Below, in pieces: positions 21,061 to 33,229 of a stretch of DNA of 64,000 nucleotides; position 1 is the first letter of the stretch; every line of letters starts with the position of its first letter. The stretch covers positions 18,750,638 to 18,814,637 of the forward strand of contig NC_092697.1 in assembly GCF_964275005.1 (NCBI RefSeq), read 5' to 3'. Origin of the DNA: Diadema setosum (Eukaryota > Echinodermata > Echinoidea > Diadematoida > Diadematidae). A model generated the notes under the pieces. It worked only from the letters and a program-made list of their open reading frames with translations, was not told where the DNA came from and made no database searches. A program made the position numbers and the translations under genes.

Positions 21061-22845
21061 AAACGATGAAAAAAAAAGGCACAACTGTTGGCAATTACTG
21101 GCAGCAACATCAGGAGAATGGCATAACGATTATATGCGAGCGAGCGAGCTTGAAAATTTTGACATTATATAATCCAAAAACTGCCGTTTGTAGCTATATT
21201 TTTTCGCTTTGGAAATTAAGGGGGCGCACCAGGCACAACTGCTGGCAATTACTGGCAGCAACATCAGGAGAATGGTATAACGATTAAATGCGAGCGAGCG
21301 GAGCGAGCGAACTTGAAAATGTTGACATTTTACAGTCCCAAAACTGCCGTTTGTAGCTTATATCTTTTCGCTTTGGAAATTAAGGGGGGGGGCGCACCGG
21401 TCGCAACTGCTGGCAATTACTGGCAGCAACATCAGGAGAATGGCATAACGATTAAATGCGAGCGAGCTTGAAAATGTTGACATTTTACAGTCCCAAAACT
21501 GCCGTTTGTAGCTATATCTTTTCGCTTTGGAAATTAAGGGGGGCGCACCGGTCGCAACTGCTGGCAATTACTGGCAGCAACATCAGGAGAATGGTATAAC
21601 GATTAAATGCGAGCGAGCGGAGCGAGCGAGCTTGAAAATGTTGACATTTTACAGTCCCAAAACTGCCGTTTGTAGCTATATCTTTTCGCTTTGGAAATTA
21701 AGGGGGGCGCACCGGTCGCAACTGCTGGCAATTACTGGCAGCAACATCAGGAGAATGGCATAACGATTAAATGCGAGCGAGCTTGAAAATGCTGACATTT
21801 TACAGTCCCAAAACTGCCGTTTGTAGCTATATCTTTTCGCTTTGGAAATTAAAGGGGGGGGGGGGCGCACCGGTCGCAACTGCTGGCAATTACTGGCAGC
21901 AACATCAGGAGAATGGCATAACGATTAAATGCGAGCGAGCTTGAAAATGTTGACATTTTACAGTCCCAAAACTGCCGTTTGTAGCTATATCTTTTCGCTT
22001 TGGAAATTAAAGGGGGGGGGGGCGCACCGGTCGCAACTGCTGGCAATTACTGGCAGCAACATCAGGAGAATGGCATAACGATTAAATGCGAGCGAGCTTG
22101 AAAATGTTGACATTTTACAGTCCCAAAACTGCCGTTTGTAGCTATATCTTTTCGCTTTGGAAATTAAGGGGGGCGCACCGGTCGCAACTGCTGGCAATTA
22201 CTGGCAGCAACATCAGGAGAATGGTATAACGATTAAATGCGAGCGAGCGGAGCGAGCGAGCTTGAAAATGTTGACATTTTACAGTCCCAAAACTGCCGTT
22301 TGTAGCTATATCTTTTCGCTTTGGAAATTAAGGGGGGCGCACCGGTCGCAACTGCTGGCAATTACTGGCAGCAACATCAGGAGAATGGCATAACGATTAA
22401 ATGCGAGCGAGCTTGAAAATGCTGACAGTTTACAGTCCCAAAACTGCCGTTTGTAGTTATATCTTTTCGCTTTGGAAATTAAAGGGGGGCGCACCGGTCG
22501 CAACTGCTGGCAATTACTGGCAGCAACATCAGGAGAATGGCATAACGATTAAATGCGAGCGAGCTTGAAAATGCTGACATTTTACAGTCCCAAAACTGCC
22601 GTTTGTAGCTATATCTTTTCGCTTTGGAAATTAAGGGGGGCGCATTGGGCGCAACTGCTGGTAATTACTGGCAGTAACATCAGGAGAATGGCATAACGAT
22701 TAAATGCGAGTGAGCGGAGCGAGCGAGCTTGAAAATTTTGTCATTTTACAGTCCAAATACTGCCGTTTGTAGCTATATTTTTTTTTTTCGCTTTGGAAAT
22801 TAAGGGGGGGGGGCGCCAGCGGTGCGCCCCCCCCCCCGATCCGCC
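21060..22845 (+). repeat. Satellite array, 11 units of ~158 bp
   Basis: GGCAATTACTGGCAGCAACA recurs about every 151-165 bases. Each unit also carries TTAAATGCGAGCGAGC, ACAGTCCCAAAACTGCCGTT and TTTTCGCTTTGGAAATTA followed by a G-run of 5-10. Units come in a short form and a long form with an extra GGAGCGAGCGAGC. A block at about 21534 is almost identical to one at 22164, so a 630-bp four-unit block was recently duplicated. It ends in a G-run/C-run palindrome (22802-22840). The frames of 65-84 aa here are repeat artefacts. Confidence 0.9.
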
Positions 22846-23546
22846 ACTGGTAGTCAAGGGTGTCGGTTTATGTTCATGATTGGGGGAGATATGACCAGCG
22901 AGGGGGCGTCGAAGTGACCAAGCGGGGGAAGGATGTCCAAAATCCTCTATATCGTTTGTGTTTGTGTGTGTATGTGTGTGTTTTATATACATGGAAAAGT
23001 TAGGAAATAGCCCAGGTCAAGTCTTATTATTGGCAATGCAAGGCATTTTGATATAGACTATTGCAGTATGTAAAGCAACACAGCAAAATCAATGATCTAG
23101 CTTTGATATAACGAAGCGTAAGGTACAAAGGTGTACATTCTACATCTACACATGGCGCAACATTGCAGCGACTCTTTTTGCCGTTCGGATGTTCTGAGTA
23201 CACTGCGCACATCCTGCTTATATTCAGAATGCCAACCAAGAATCACGCTGAATCACAATCTTTTGTCGGCTCCGGGCTTTTGGAACAATGTTTCACACCA
23301 TCCTCTTTAATTATGGTTAAAAGAAATCTTAGAAAAATATCTTATTTCTTGATCACCCTTTCATGTCGATTTAAAAAGCAGTTTACTAACCCTTGAATCC
23401 ACATTTTTTTTTTTAAAACCCAGCGGATGGGGGGGGGGGGGGGATGGTGGTGTAGGGGGCACGTGCCCCCCCCCCCCCCCCCCCCCCCCAGTTACGCCAC
23501 CGGCAGTATGATTACGAAATCTAGTCTAATACATGCATCTCATTCT
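22846..23546. other. Intergenic, with long G and C runs
   Basis: A short GT-rich stretch lies at about 22957-22982. A run of about 15 G at 23431 and one of more than 20 C at 23465 form a potential giant hairpin ending CCAGTTACGCCACCGGCAG, like the terminus of a repeat. No gene is seen. Confidence 0.5.
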
Positions 23547-23551
23547 TTATT
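23546..23551 (-). terminator. AATAAA overlapping the TRIM gene stop codon
   Basis: On the minus strand the gene ends AAT GAA TAA AG, so the stop codon lies inside a perfect AATAAA hexamer. If used for polyadenylation, the 3' UTR would be only about 15-30 bases. No other signal was assigned. Confidence 0.35.
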
Positions 23552-25583
23552 CATTAAAGGTGAATGACGTCCTTGGAGTTGTCATTAACTTCAGCTCAAA
23601 TACTGATAGCATTGCGTCCGTACAGATGACAATCTTTCGTGGAGGCATAAAAGCAATATGGCGGACAGGATCACCTGTGATCGGAAGTTCTTGGGAATCG
23701 CAGACTTTACCGTTGGTCAAGAAGTACCGCGTAAGCACAGCATAGTGGGAGGCACGCTTAGACGCCAAAATATAGAGTATACCGCTATAAACGTCGACTG
23801 TGGTGTGAATAATTCCCTTCTTAAGACTCCAGATTTCTGAATCGTCACCAGTAAGGACAGACACACGCTGAGAGGATGAAACGACGAAGTTGGAGTCTGT
23901 TGCATGGATTCGAAGAGGAGGAAACTTTGTTGTTATGGTATACATCGGCTTTCCACCCACAGGCTTGAACACATGAACTGAGTTCCCGAACATTTCTCCC
24001 ACGTAGATATTGTTCGTGGAATCTACATCTAAAGCCCAAGCCTTGGAAGGTATCACGAATTGAGCTTCACAGGGATTGCCGTCGAAATTGTACAGGCGAA
24101 CTTGGCCATCTTTATCTACAATAATAACCCTGCCATCATTCATAACAGAAAGTCTCGTCACTCCGGCACGAGAGATAGCTGGTAAGAATGGAACATACTC
24201 GCATGACTCATATATTCCAAGGGCCTGGTTGCTCCAAAAGCCTACAACAATACACCCAGACGAGAGTACAGATAAAGATGTTGGGTCGTGGTAAGGTAAG
24301 GCAATCGTGTATGCACTACAGTCAGATATGTCAAGTTTAGACCACTCGACATCAAGTTCACTTTGCAGGTTGGATGTCGGCTCCATTTCTCCTTTACTTA
24401 CATATTCTGATTTGGATTCACCACATCTACTGATTTGCTTTCCGTCTGCTGACTGGTCTGAAAGATTTGATGTCAGTTTGCTACGTACAGTGACGATTTT
24501 CCCTATTTCCACGTCATCCAGACTCCGCTCAAATTCGACATTCTTCGCAATGCAACTCACACTTGTGACTGTCTCTCTTGAGGGCAAAATGGTATCGTGC
24601 TCCAATATCGTCTGCAACTGATTGTACATGTAACAATGTACTCTATAACTGGCTTCATCCTGGGCACTTTGTTTCCCATGTTCGACGAGCTTCGAGGAAC
24701 TGGCGAGACGATGTGAGGTTTCAATAAGATCTCCTTTGATAAAGTCTAATTTTAAGTCAAAGTCATTCTGAGCTTGAAGGAGATTATCAAAAAGAGTATC
24801 TCTTCTCTTCTCAATGCGCGACATTAAATCTTTGTATGCATGAGATATATCGGATCGCATTTTATCGTAAAAATCCCGTGCACAATTTCTTTCCTTCTCA
24901 ATTTGACTAATTAGACCTTCGATGTCTCGCTTCTTGTCAGTGGCTTCTGTTAGAAGTTTGTTAACTTTCTCCATCAGTTCTCGCTGGAACTCGCGTCGAC
25001 CAATGAAAACATGGTCAGGACTTTCGTGACTACTCAAGACACATGTTCTACACACAAACATATTACATGTACAGCAGTACATATCGCTATTTTCCGTCCG
25101 GTGATCTTTGCACTTTTCAACTTTCAACCCACCCATCACCCTGGTCTTGGCCCCAAACTCGATGAGGAAATGGCGAGCAAAGACTTTACTCATGCGTTTG
25201 TGACCCGCTAGGCAGAGATCACACATGTATTCATTGCAGTCTCTGCAGAACGACACAGCATTCTCAGAATCAGAACACATTGAACATTTGATTTGAAGTT
25301 CAAATAGACGTCGAAAGCCGTACTCATCCTCGGACTCGCGTGCGTCGTCAAATCGAGAATCTACGATATCTACAGACGGCAAGCCTCGAGTGCGATGAAG
25401 GTCTAGTGTAGTCATTTCTTCACACAGTGGACAAACCAGATGTTTAATACATGAACTTGCAACATCATAGTGTTCCAGGCATGCATGGCAGAAAGTACAA
25501 CCACATGAGAGTTGTTTCAGATCGTGGTGCGGTTGCAGGCAACACAGACATCTCGGAAATTCCTGTGCGCTGCTCTGTGCCAT
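23547..25583 (-). CDS. Intronless TRIM-type RING/B-box/coiled-coil E3 ligase with C-terminal propeller-like region
   Basis: Probable E3 ubiquitin ligase of the TRIM (RBCC) family, 678 aa in one exon. RING at about residues 12-54: C12, C15, C27, C29, C32, C35, C51, C54, with cysteine at the site where most TRIMs have the CGH histidine. B-box 1 at about 100-146 (CSMC, CRDC, CDLC). B-box 2 at about 155-195 (CKDH, CCTC, CRTC, SSHESPDH). Coiled coil at about 200-320. Residues about 420-678 contain spaced beta-strand phrases (LSVMNDGRVIIVDKDGQVRL; NNIYVGEMFGNSVHVF) typical of NHL-like propellers of invertebrate TRIM expansions. The upstream in-frame codon at 25631 is GTG. I chose the ATG at 25583 (A at -3, G at +4); 25601 is a weaker alternative. 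Substrate unknown; no one-to-one vertebrate orthologue is claimed. Confidence 0.85.
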   Translation of the reverse strand: MAQSSAQEFPRCLCCLQPHHDLKQLSCGCTFCHACLEHYDVASSCIKHLVCPLCEEMTTLDLHRTRGLPSVDIVDSRFDDARESEDEYGFRRLFELQIKCSMCSDSENAVSFCRDCNEYMCDLCLAGHKRMSKVFARHFLIEFGAKTRVMGGLKVEKCKDHRTENSDMYCCTCNMFVCRTCVLSSHESPDHVFIGRREFQRELMEKVNKLLTEATDKKRDIEGLISQIEKERNCARDFYDKMRSDISHAYKDLMSRIEKRRDTLFDNLLQAQNDFDLKLDFIKGDLIETSHRLASSSKLVEHGKQSAQDEASYRVHCYMYNQLQTILEHDTILPSRETVTSVSCIAKNVEFERSLDDVEIGKIVTVRSKLTSNLSDQSADGKQISRCGESKSEYVSKGEMEPTSNLQSELDVEWSKLDISDCSAYTIALPYHDPTSLSVLSSGCIVVGFWSNQALGIYESCEYVPFLPAISRAGVTRLSVMNDGRVIIVDKDGQVRLYNFDGNPCEAQFVIPSKAWALDVDSTNNIYVGEMFGNSVHVFKPVGGKPMYTITTKFPPLRIHATDSNFVVSSSQRVSVLTGDDSEIWSLKKGIIHTTVDVYSGILYILASKRASHYAVLTRYFLTNGKVCDSQELPITGDPVRHIAFMPPRKIVICTDAMLSVFELKLMTTPRTSFTFNE

Positions 25584-25815
25584 TTTGATTCTGTGGCCCA
25601 TTAGAGCAGAATGAATTGCGTCTGACAGCACGGAATCGAAAGCAAGCTAGCATCAAGTTTCATATCATCCACAGAAGTTCAATGGTTAACAGGAAGATCA
25701 AGCATGTATACACTACCACAAATAGGAAGTGGGATAAAAGTCACATAATAAATGACAATCGTGGTTCGATGCATTAATGGCCCCATGCCAGAAGCAGGGG
25801 CAGCGAAATGTTTGT

Positions 25816-25830
25816 TAGTGTGTGTGTGTG

Positions 25831-25863
<33 letters not shown>

Positions 25864-25900
25864 CGTGCGTGTATGTGTGTATGTGTGTGTGGGGGGTTGA
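25816..25900 (+). repeat. (GT)n microsatellite
   Basis: A long imperfect GT dinucleotide run upstream of the TRIM gene. Frames through it encode Val/Cys runs and are artefacts. Confidence 0.9.
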
Positions 25901-27065
25901 GAAAATCGATGGGAAAAATGTCGGGAGGAACCCTCGAAAGTCATGGGTTTCCTCTTCCTTTTTTTTTCGTTTTCGTTTTCGTTATTTGTTTTCCTTTTTG
26001 TATAGGTCCATAGAATCAGGAATGAATTTACGGAGTGGGATCTGAACGAATAATATTTGGTCTATGATTAGATTTGGCGGCATGCAGGTAGTGAATTGCG
26101 CCTTTCCACTGCAGGCATATGATGCATCTCAAGATATATTTATATACATGTACTGTAACTGAGTTTCGATTAGTCAACCAGAGAATCGGTGGTATAGCGC
26201 TCATCCGAATGTCACTGAATAAAGCTTAAAAAGGCATATTCTTTGATGTAGATTCTCTAGTGTTATTAGTAAATGTAAGTGAATAAATGATCTATCAAAA
26301 GTAAGTCTTAATTATTCTATTGTTTTTCAAATTTCCTATGTATTTCTACTTTTCGACTCTCTTTTTTATTGTGTTTTCGATAGGATTTGTCAGCAACACT
26401 GTTCTGAGCATGAAAATGTTAATTGATTTTAATCAATAAAAAGATTAAAAAAAACATTCATGCTTATGAAGTTTGAAATTGTAGACCTGCATGAATTTCA
26501 CATTTTCGAGCAATTTTTAGTCCGACATGCATGTACATGTTTATGCGAAACTTCCGAATCGCGCGCCCGGGCGTCGCAAATTTGGTGTCAAAAGATGCGG
26601 CAGGCTAAAGAGACTGGTCGTGAAACATCGCGATGACAACATTATTGCGCGGAATGTTGGGAGGGGGGCTCCCAGTCGCCATGCCCCCCCCCCCCCCCCC
26701 AGTTAGGATCTTCCTGTTTCACTGTCATTCAACAACTGTTTTTCATTTATCTACTAAATCAATTCGATGGCATATCACGAGATAATAATGACCACAGGTA
26801 CACATGTTAAAATTGTCCTCGATACTTGTTATGTACAGCATACTGTACACACACATTTTATTTACGAAAACATGTCTGAGACACTGTTGAGATACATCGA
26901 CAAGTTGCAGTCTGAAATAGTTTCTCCAACATATGAGTGGATGCACTCCTGATATCAAAGTTATTAATGCAAAGCAATACATAAACACCAGATATTGTAG
27001 CTAGGATGTTCGCATCATACACAGATGTGATATTGATAGATAAAAATGACAAATTCACAGAAAAA
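25901..27065. other. Intergenic, with a partial piggyBac-like MITE relative
   Basis: 26500-26706 resembles, in reverse, the left end of the MITE at 1188-1977: a CGTGAAACAT-like phrase, GTCGCAAATTTGG, then a C-run followed by AGTTAGGA. The remainder is AT-rich without a gene. Confidence 0.4.
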
Positions 27066-28068
27066 CTAGAAATGTCACTATGGCGACTGGTATGCCTCCA
27101 CCATATAACAATGGTTCTCCCAATAGGTCTATAGCACATCTTTACGTTTTAAGACAAATTTCACATGACTGGCCAAAAAAAAAAAAAAAAAAATGATATG
27201 CCATATTTAAAAGTTTGGCACAACGACAAATGTGTTGAGTGTTTACATTCCGTGAACCAAGTTTCATTTGGGTGACTAAATTGTTTCAAAAAGCAAGTAT
27301 TTTGGACTTTGGGTCTTTACACTTGACCTTTGACCCTTGCCTGGCCCACAATTTTCTGCAAATAATCACTGACTGGTAAGACCTAAGACCTAATTCTAAC
27401 AATACTTTGAACTATGTATTTTCAAATGTGGGAAAACGGTGACATTTTAAGATTTTCACTTGACCTTTGACCCAATGCCTCAAATCTTCCCCTGCATAAT
27501 CATGTATGATGCCTCGTTTGATTAAGTGTATGTATTCGGGTTATCTTCATGGTATGGAGAAAATAGTGTAATTTCAGCATCAAACAAAATTTTAGCATTC
27601 CAACCTGAACTCTGATCCAAAAATTCCAAAGAGAACTACTGTCAGGCAGTAAATCCACATGATCTAAGTTTCATGACAAGACCTTAGGTCATTTTCAAGA
27701 TATGGAGAAAAAGAGTGAAATTTTAGCATTTTCACTTAACCTTTATCCTTTGACCTCATGCCCCCAAACTTTCCCTACAGAATCTTTATCTGGTATGTAT
27801 ACACCATCAGGCATTATATAGGGGGGGGGGGGATATTGGAAATTGTAAGAATTTGAGCTTGACCTTTGACTTTGAGTATGTACACTAAAATGTTGATAGG
27901 CACAACTTCGTCCACTCAAACATACATACCCAAGTTTCAGTTGGATGATATAACACTTTACACTGTTCACAAAATTGATTACGGATGGATGGATGGACAG
28001 GACGGACAGACAGGACGGACGGACAACCTGAAAACAATGCCTCTGGTGACTCTTTGCGGCAGAGGCAT
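27066..28068 (-). mobile_element. Family B Helitron-like non-autonomous element, copy 1
   Basis: The plus-strand left end reads CTAGAAATGTCACTATGGCG then GGTATGCCTCC. The right end is a GGACGGAC run, then a diverged GGCAGAGGCAT followed by AAAAA. In minus orientation the left end is a 5-bp stem (GTCGC/GTGAC, one G-T pair), ATTT and CTAG. The interior has several ~150-bp diverged repeats rich in TTGACCTTTGACC. This is the most diverged of three copies. Confidence 0.75.
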
Positions 28069-30085
28069 AAAAATCAAGGATGTCATAGTTTGTAATGATA
28101 TCATAAATAATGCACTTTTTTTTTGGTGCAGTTTTTTAGATCTGGAACATTGCAGCCATATGGGGAAAAACATATTCACCATTTGTCAAAAACACATCTA
28201 TAATGCATTTGCACATGTTTCCCATTGAAGTTGGGATTTTATACAGTGCATTCTATAGAACTCAAATTAGATTTTATTTGATTTATCATAATACCTAAAG
28301 CTTGTATCACATTGTAACACAATCATAATTTCCTGTGTGCTTCACAACCATAACAACAACAATAACAACATTGCATGAAGACACAATTGATGTCTGAATG
28401 TCTATGAAGAGTAGTCTATGTTAAAGTGCTCAAACCCAATGAAGCAAGCAACATTCTCCAATCAGCATTGCTTGTGTTATTTTAGACTCGCTTAGGCACA
28501 GTGGCAAACTTCAGACTAATTTCCAAGCATTAAAAAACCCCAATAAACATATGATCTTTCATTTTCTTTTTTTTTTTTATGGTGTACTCATCATGCTTTT
28601 AGTTTTGAAAGTGAAGGCATTTTCAAATTATGAGACACTTTACCATAGAGCAGCAACTCATAAAATTTCTCTATTTCTAGAACTAGATTTATTAAAAAAA
28701 AAAGATATTGAAACAATGATATAAATTTAATCACTTAATTCCTAACATTGAGATGTTTCATGAAATGCTGGAATGCTTTTCTGCACTTTTTCTTAAGATT
28801 TGAAGAAAAATTATACAAAAAACATCAAGTTTAATAACAGTTCAAAACGGAACGTTGGTGCATATCTGCTTCACAGAACAAAGGGTAGATGATGCAGCCT
28901 TCCAGCTACATGTAGTTATATAATTGACCACTCCATAGGACACCAGTCATCATGAAGTAATATACTCATGTGGGGTTCCTTGTCCAATTCCAGCACCAAC
29001 AAACTGTGGCGTGCAACCACAACATTTATAAAACTCTTGACTTTCTCTTCCAACATACATACTTGTACATGTATTATGGACACCCAGTGTAATTATTATA
29101 TTGCAATGCTGAACTTCCTGTAAAAAGGATTTCTATACACATACATGTACAAAATGTCCCCACCCAGGTACAGTGTACAACTGTTTCTGGATGCCATGAC
29201 AGACAAAATGACCAGCAACATTGATAAATTACTGCCCTCACAACACTAAGCACCCACAGGTAAAGGGTTAAATGGCCTCCAGCCTTTTAAATTCAAGGTC
29301 AAACTACAAAGAGTTTATCCTTCAATGGTCTTGGCAAGGGGAGATCACTGATCCATAGATCTATAAATTCACAATGCATAATTTAGTAATCTAAACATTT
29401 ATGACATTTACAGAAAATCAACCTACATGTAAATTAAAAAAAGAAGAAAAATGACAATTTAAATGGAAACAAACAGGACAATATGCCCCTTCTTGACTAC
29501 GTTTCCCTTAATGATAATTTCCCTTCTGTATATTATGATGTGCAAAGTGAAAATTTTGAGATAACAAACATTAAAATGACAACAATATCTTTTGCTCTTG
29601 AACATATAACTAAAGTGAAAGTTTTCCATTACAATATCATAATATCATGTCATTCAGCATCATGCCTAATTTCATTTTCCTGCAACCTGACAGCCACATG
29701 CTTGAATAAGCATCAAACCACAATTTTCTATCACAGTCTGGTATTCAAGCCATACACTACCATAAATTATTTGAAATGCATACTGTGTTTTTGAAAAATA
29801 GTGTGAGAGTTCTTCTACTGATTTGCACTCCTCGAGATTCTTTTGTTTTCTTCTTCTTCTTCTTCTTCACATTTATACCAAAGCTGTAAGTTTAACAAAG
29901 CTTGTAAAATAACCTGCAACTTGGATATTGTAGTTACAGTCTTGAGAATTGAAACTAGGAGGAAAATCCATTCAACAATAAGAAAAGATGTTCAACAAAA
30001 TTACAGAGCAAAAGACTTGCAATCATATCCCCTTTTGATTGCTGGGAAAACTGGAGCAGTTAAACAGTTGTAACAGAGTCAACAG
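28069..30085. other. No supported gene; anonymous AT-rich DNA
   Basis: About 2 kb with low-complexity stretches (T-run near 28570, CTT repeat near 29850) and no domain-bearing frame. It lies 3' of both the SGT and TRIM genes by orientation and could include long 3' UTR, but nothing in the sequence shows this. Confidence 0.5.
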
Positions 30086-31180
30086 GTATGCCTCCACTTC
30101 TCAGGCAATCACCATATTTGCCATCAGGACATGGACCTTGTTTACATTTTGACCTCTGTCGTTTTAATGACTATTTGTATTATTTCTATCCCTCTTCCCA
30201 AATATCACCAATGAATATTCCTAGCTAAAGCTATAACTAGGAAATTGTATTTTTGACAGATTTAAAGTGACATTTGATATTTACCTATCACTGCTTTCAC
30301 ATTCAAGCACTAGTAATTTTCAGTTTACTTGTACAGTGTCCATTGACTAACCTCATGGAAACTCATAGCTGAATTAATGACTGCAAATATTTTTTTTCCC
30401 TCCTTTCTGGCAAAAGTACAGTGGCCTTTGCATTTACAACATTAACATTTCATGGGAATAACCCTCTTTTTGTGCTTATCCTTCCTACCAAACTCACCTT
30501 GATATTCTTTGATGAAATTTTAGTTAAAAATCAGTGAATCTTGACCTTTGACCTTGTCTGTCTACATCTCAAATACGCAAGTGAGGATACCTGGGCCAGG
30601 TACCTGGAAAATCTAACTTGTTTGTAAACAAGATGTTCAGCCTAATCTAGCCATATTTTTTTCAAACCAATATGTATCCATTTTCATTATTGGACCTACA
30701 ACAAGTGGAATTTATGACCAGGAAATGACATTGCAGCTACAGTTTGGTGACATTTAACCTTGACCTCAGATCTCATCTTGTCACTTCAGGCAACTGATTG
30801 TTTATTCATTTCTATCCTTATTGCCAGTTACTGTTGATAATGGATGAATGTCTAAAATCATAGCTGGAGAATGACATTTTTAGCCAATGATTTCTTTGAC
30901 CTTGACCTGTGATCCATCCCTATTATCATATTTATGTATATACTTGTTAATCAATTTCTACCCTGTGTTCTAGCATACACCACTGGATGATCTTAGTTGA
31001 AGCTTTGACTAGAGATGACTTTAAATAGTGTCCTTTAACCTTAACCTTCTACCTTTTACCACCATCATTTTAAGGAATTAAATGTATTATATTGATTTCA
31101 TCCATACCTGTCCTACTATGATTACCACTGGACATCGCTGTACTATTATATGATGTTACTGCAAAACGTCATTTCGACCA
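30086..31180 (-). mobile_element. Old, diverged family B-like element
   Basis: The left side holds GGTATGCCTCCACTT, the family B subterminal word, but no intact CTAG stem-loop. The interior has loosely repeated ~190-bp units (TTCTATCC, a TAGCTAAAGCT or TAGTTGAAGCT word, TGACCTTTGACC). No right end was found. Either a decayed copy or a related family. Confidence 0.4.
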
Positions 31181-31980
31181 AAATTCAGTGATCTTTCGCC
31201 TTGACAGATTTGGCCCAAACCTAACTGGAGCATGCACACCTCACAAACAGTGTAGCATACTTGGACCTTGTACCACAAGGCCTTATGCTACTTTCCTGAA
31301 ACTCGTGGACGGGCAACCCCAAAACATAATGCTTCCAGTACCATGTGGGGCAGAGCCAAAAATGCCTTTTTATGTGCCATCTCTTCATGACTACTTCACA
31401 TACTCTGATTTCAGTGGCATCTGAACAATTGTATTTTATATTATGTAGTTAACAACACCAAAGTAATCACTGTGTACTCTATTAACACATATTTTAAACT
31501 TTGCAGGCATATACATGTTATTCACCAAGACCTTGGGAGCACATCCAGGACATGCCATGGTTTTCCCATGTCATCATAATACTTGCTGGAGAAGGCGCAG
31601 AGGACTGTGGTCTTGATGGAAATAGAAGTCTCTGGCTGTTGTTACTCAAGAGCCACAAAGATAGTCTGCACAATTTAGAAACATAATAGCATTTCTATCA
31701 AGGCACTGTCACTCTCAAAGCAAAAGACGTGACAGACTTGTCTCACAATTCAGAGACTGTCCTTAATTTACTTTTGAGAGGGTAGATATAGAAAACACTG
31801 CCTTTCATGGTAACCAAAAAGAACATGATGCTAAACCCCTGCATACACTTACAAACCATTACTGTATTAGGGTACAGTTTAAAATGGACATATGAATGTA
31901 TCTAGTCATTATTACGATATGACATAAAATAGTTACAAATTGTTGACACACACAAACTTGCACATATTCTGGTAATAGAA
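31181..31980. other. No supported gene
   Basis: Plus-strand frames at 31188-31424 and 31501-31686 show no recognisable domain. The codon at 31188 is not ATG. Nothing else is assigned. Confidence 0.4.
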
Positions 31981-31985
31981 AGGTA

Positions 31986-32100
31986 CAACAAGGCAAGTGC
32001 CATAATGTGTCTTGCCGATACGCATACAAGAAATTGTACGTGAATGGGATATAACAGATAAAAAGAGATATAAAAGGGTAAAAATTTATGGCAAAAAAGA
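31986..32100 (+). repeat. Dispersed repeat F, second copy
   Basis: Matches 15944-16080 through GGCAAGTGCCATAATGTGTC and ATGGGATATAACAGATAAAA. The stem is imperfect here (ACGCATACAAGAAATTGTACGT). It abuts the family D tandem repeats directly. Confidence 0.65.
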
Positions 32101-32103
32101 AAC

Positions 32104-32993
32104 GTGCCATAAAAACTTAACATTGGGCCCTTAAAGTCCGTTGACCCCTGCCTGTGACCTTTGAACTTGTGGTGACCATCCACTCCCCAAGGGACATCTA
32201 CCATCCAAGTTTGGTCACAAACGGACCTATGGATCAAAAGTTATGACCCATAATAGAAACGCACCATAAAAATTTAACATTGGGCTCTAAAAGTTCGTTG
32301 ACCCATGCTTGTGACCATTGACCTTGTGGTGACCATCCACTTCCCAAGGGACATCTACCATCCAAGTTTAGTCACAAATGGAGTTATGGATCAAAAGTTA
32401 TGACCCATAATAGAAACGTGCCATAAAAACTTAACATTGGGCTCTAAAAGTTTGTTGACCCCTGCTTGCGACCTTTGACCCTGTGGTGATCATCCACTCC
32501 CCAAGGGACATCTACCATCCAAGTTTGGTCACAAACGGACCTATGGATCAAAAGTTATGACCCATAATAGAAACGCACCATAAAAATTTAACATTGGGCT
32601 CTAAAAGTTTGTTGACCGATGCTTGTGACCATTGACCTTGTGGTGACCATCTACTCCCCAAGGGACATCTACCATCCAAGTTTGGTCACAAATGGAGTTA
32701 TGGATCAAAAGTTATGACCCATAATAGAAATGCGCCATAAAAACTTAACATTGGGCCCTAAAGTTCATTGACCCCTGCCTGTGAGTTTTAACCTTGAGGT
32801 GACCTTCATATATGGTAAAATGTGAAACTTTGTATGACCCCCCTTCCCTCGAAGTTTGATTGCAATTGAAGCCCAGAGTAAAGAGTTATTGAAGTTTTTG
32901 TAGCGTTACCGACAGACGACGGACGGACGGACGACGGACGGACAGACGCCGCAGGCGATCCCTTAGTCTCCCCTCACCTCTGGTGGGCTCAAC
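32104..32993 (-). mobile_element. Family D Helitron-like element (one end missing)
   Basis: Five direct repeats of ~155 bp carry CATAAAAACTTAACATTGGG, AAGGGACATCTACCATCCAA and GGATCAAAAGTTATGACCCA. They are followed by an ACGGACGGACGG run (about 32911-32945) and the end GGTGGGCTCAACAAAAA. The layout matches the right half of families B, C and E. No matching left stem-loop is present, so it is truncated or fused to repeat F. Confidence 0.6.
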
Positions 32994-33229
32994 AAAAATT
33001 GAAATTCAGGAAAACGATCAAAGATTGAATTCTGATAGTGAGAGAGAAAAAAAAAAATCATCTAATAAACCTGTCTTCCAGCTGTCCTGATTATACAGGA
33101 ATCTAATATGTCAGAGTGGCTCTATGCGTCAAGCTTCCAACACAGGCAGTCGGATTATTTGCATGTTAAAATGTGCCCCTGACTTCATGAACTACCCATG
33201 ACATTTCAAACCTATTTATGAAAAGACTG

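Noticed and set aside
21060..22845. CRISPR-like regular repeats and 65-84-aa frames
   Set aside because: Units are ~158 bp with no unique spacers, in a eukaryotic genome. This is a satellite, and the frames repeat with it.
25584..25631. Start of the TRIM gene at 25631
   Set aside because: That codon is GTG. The ATG at 25583 has a strong context just before the RING.
31188..31424. 78-aa plus-strand frame
   Set aside because: No ATG at its start, no domain, and no splice partners recognised.
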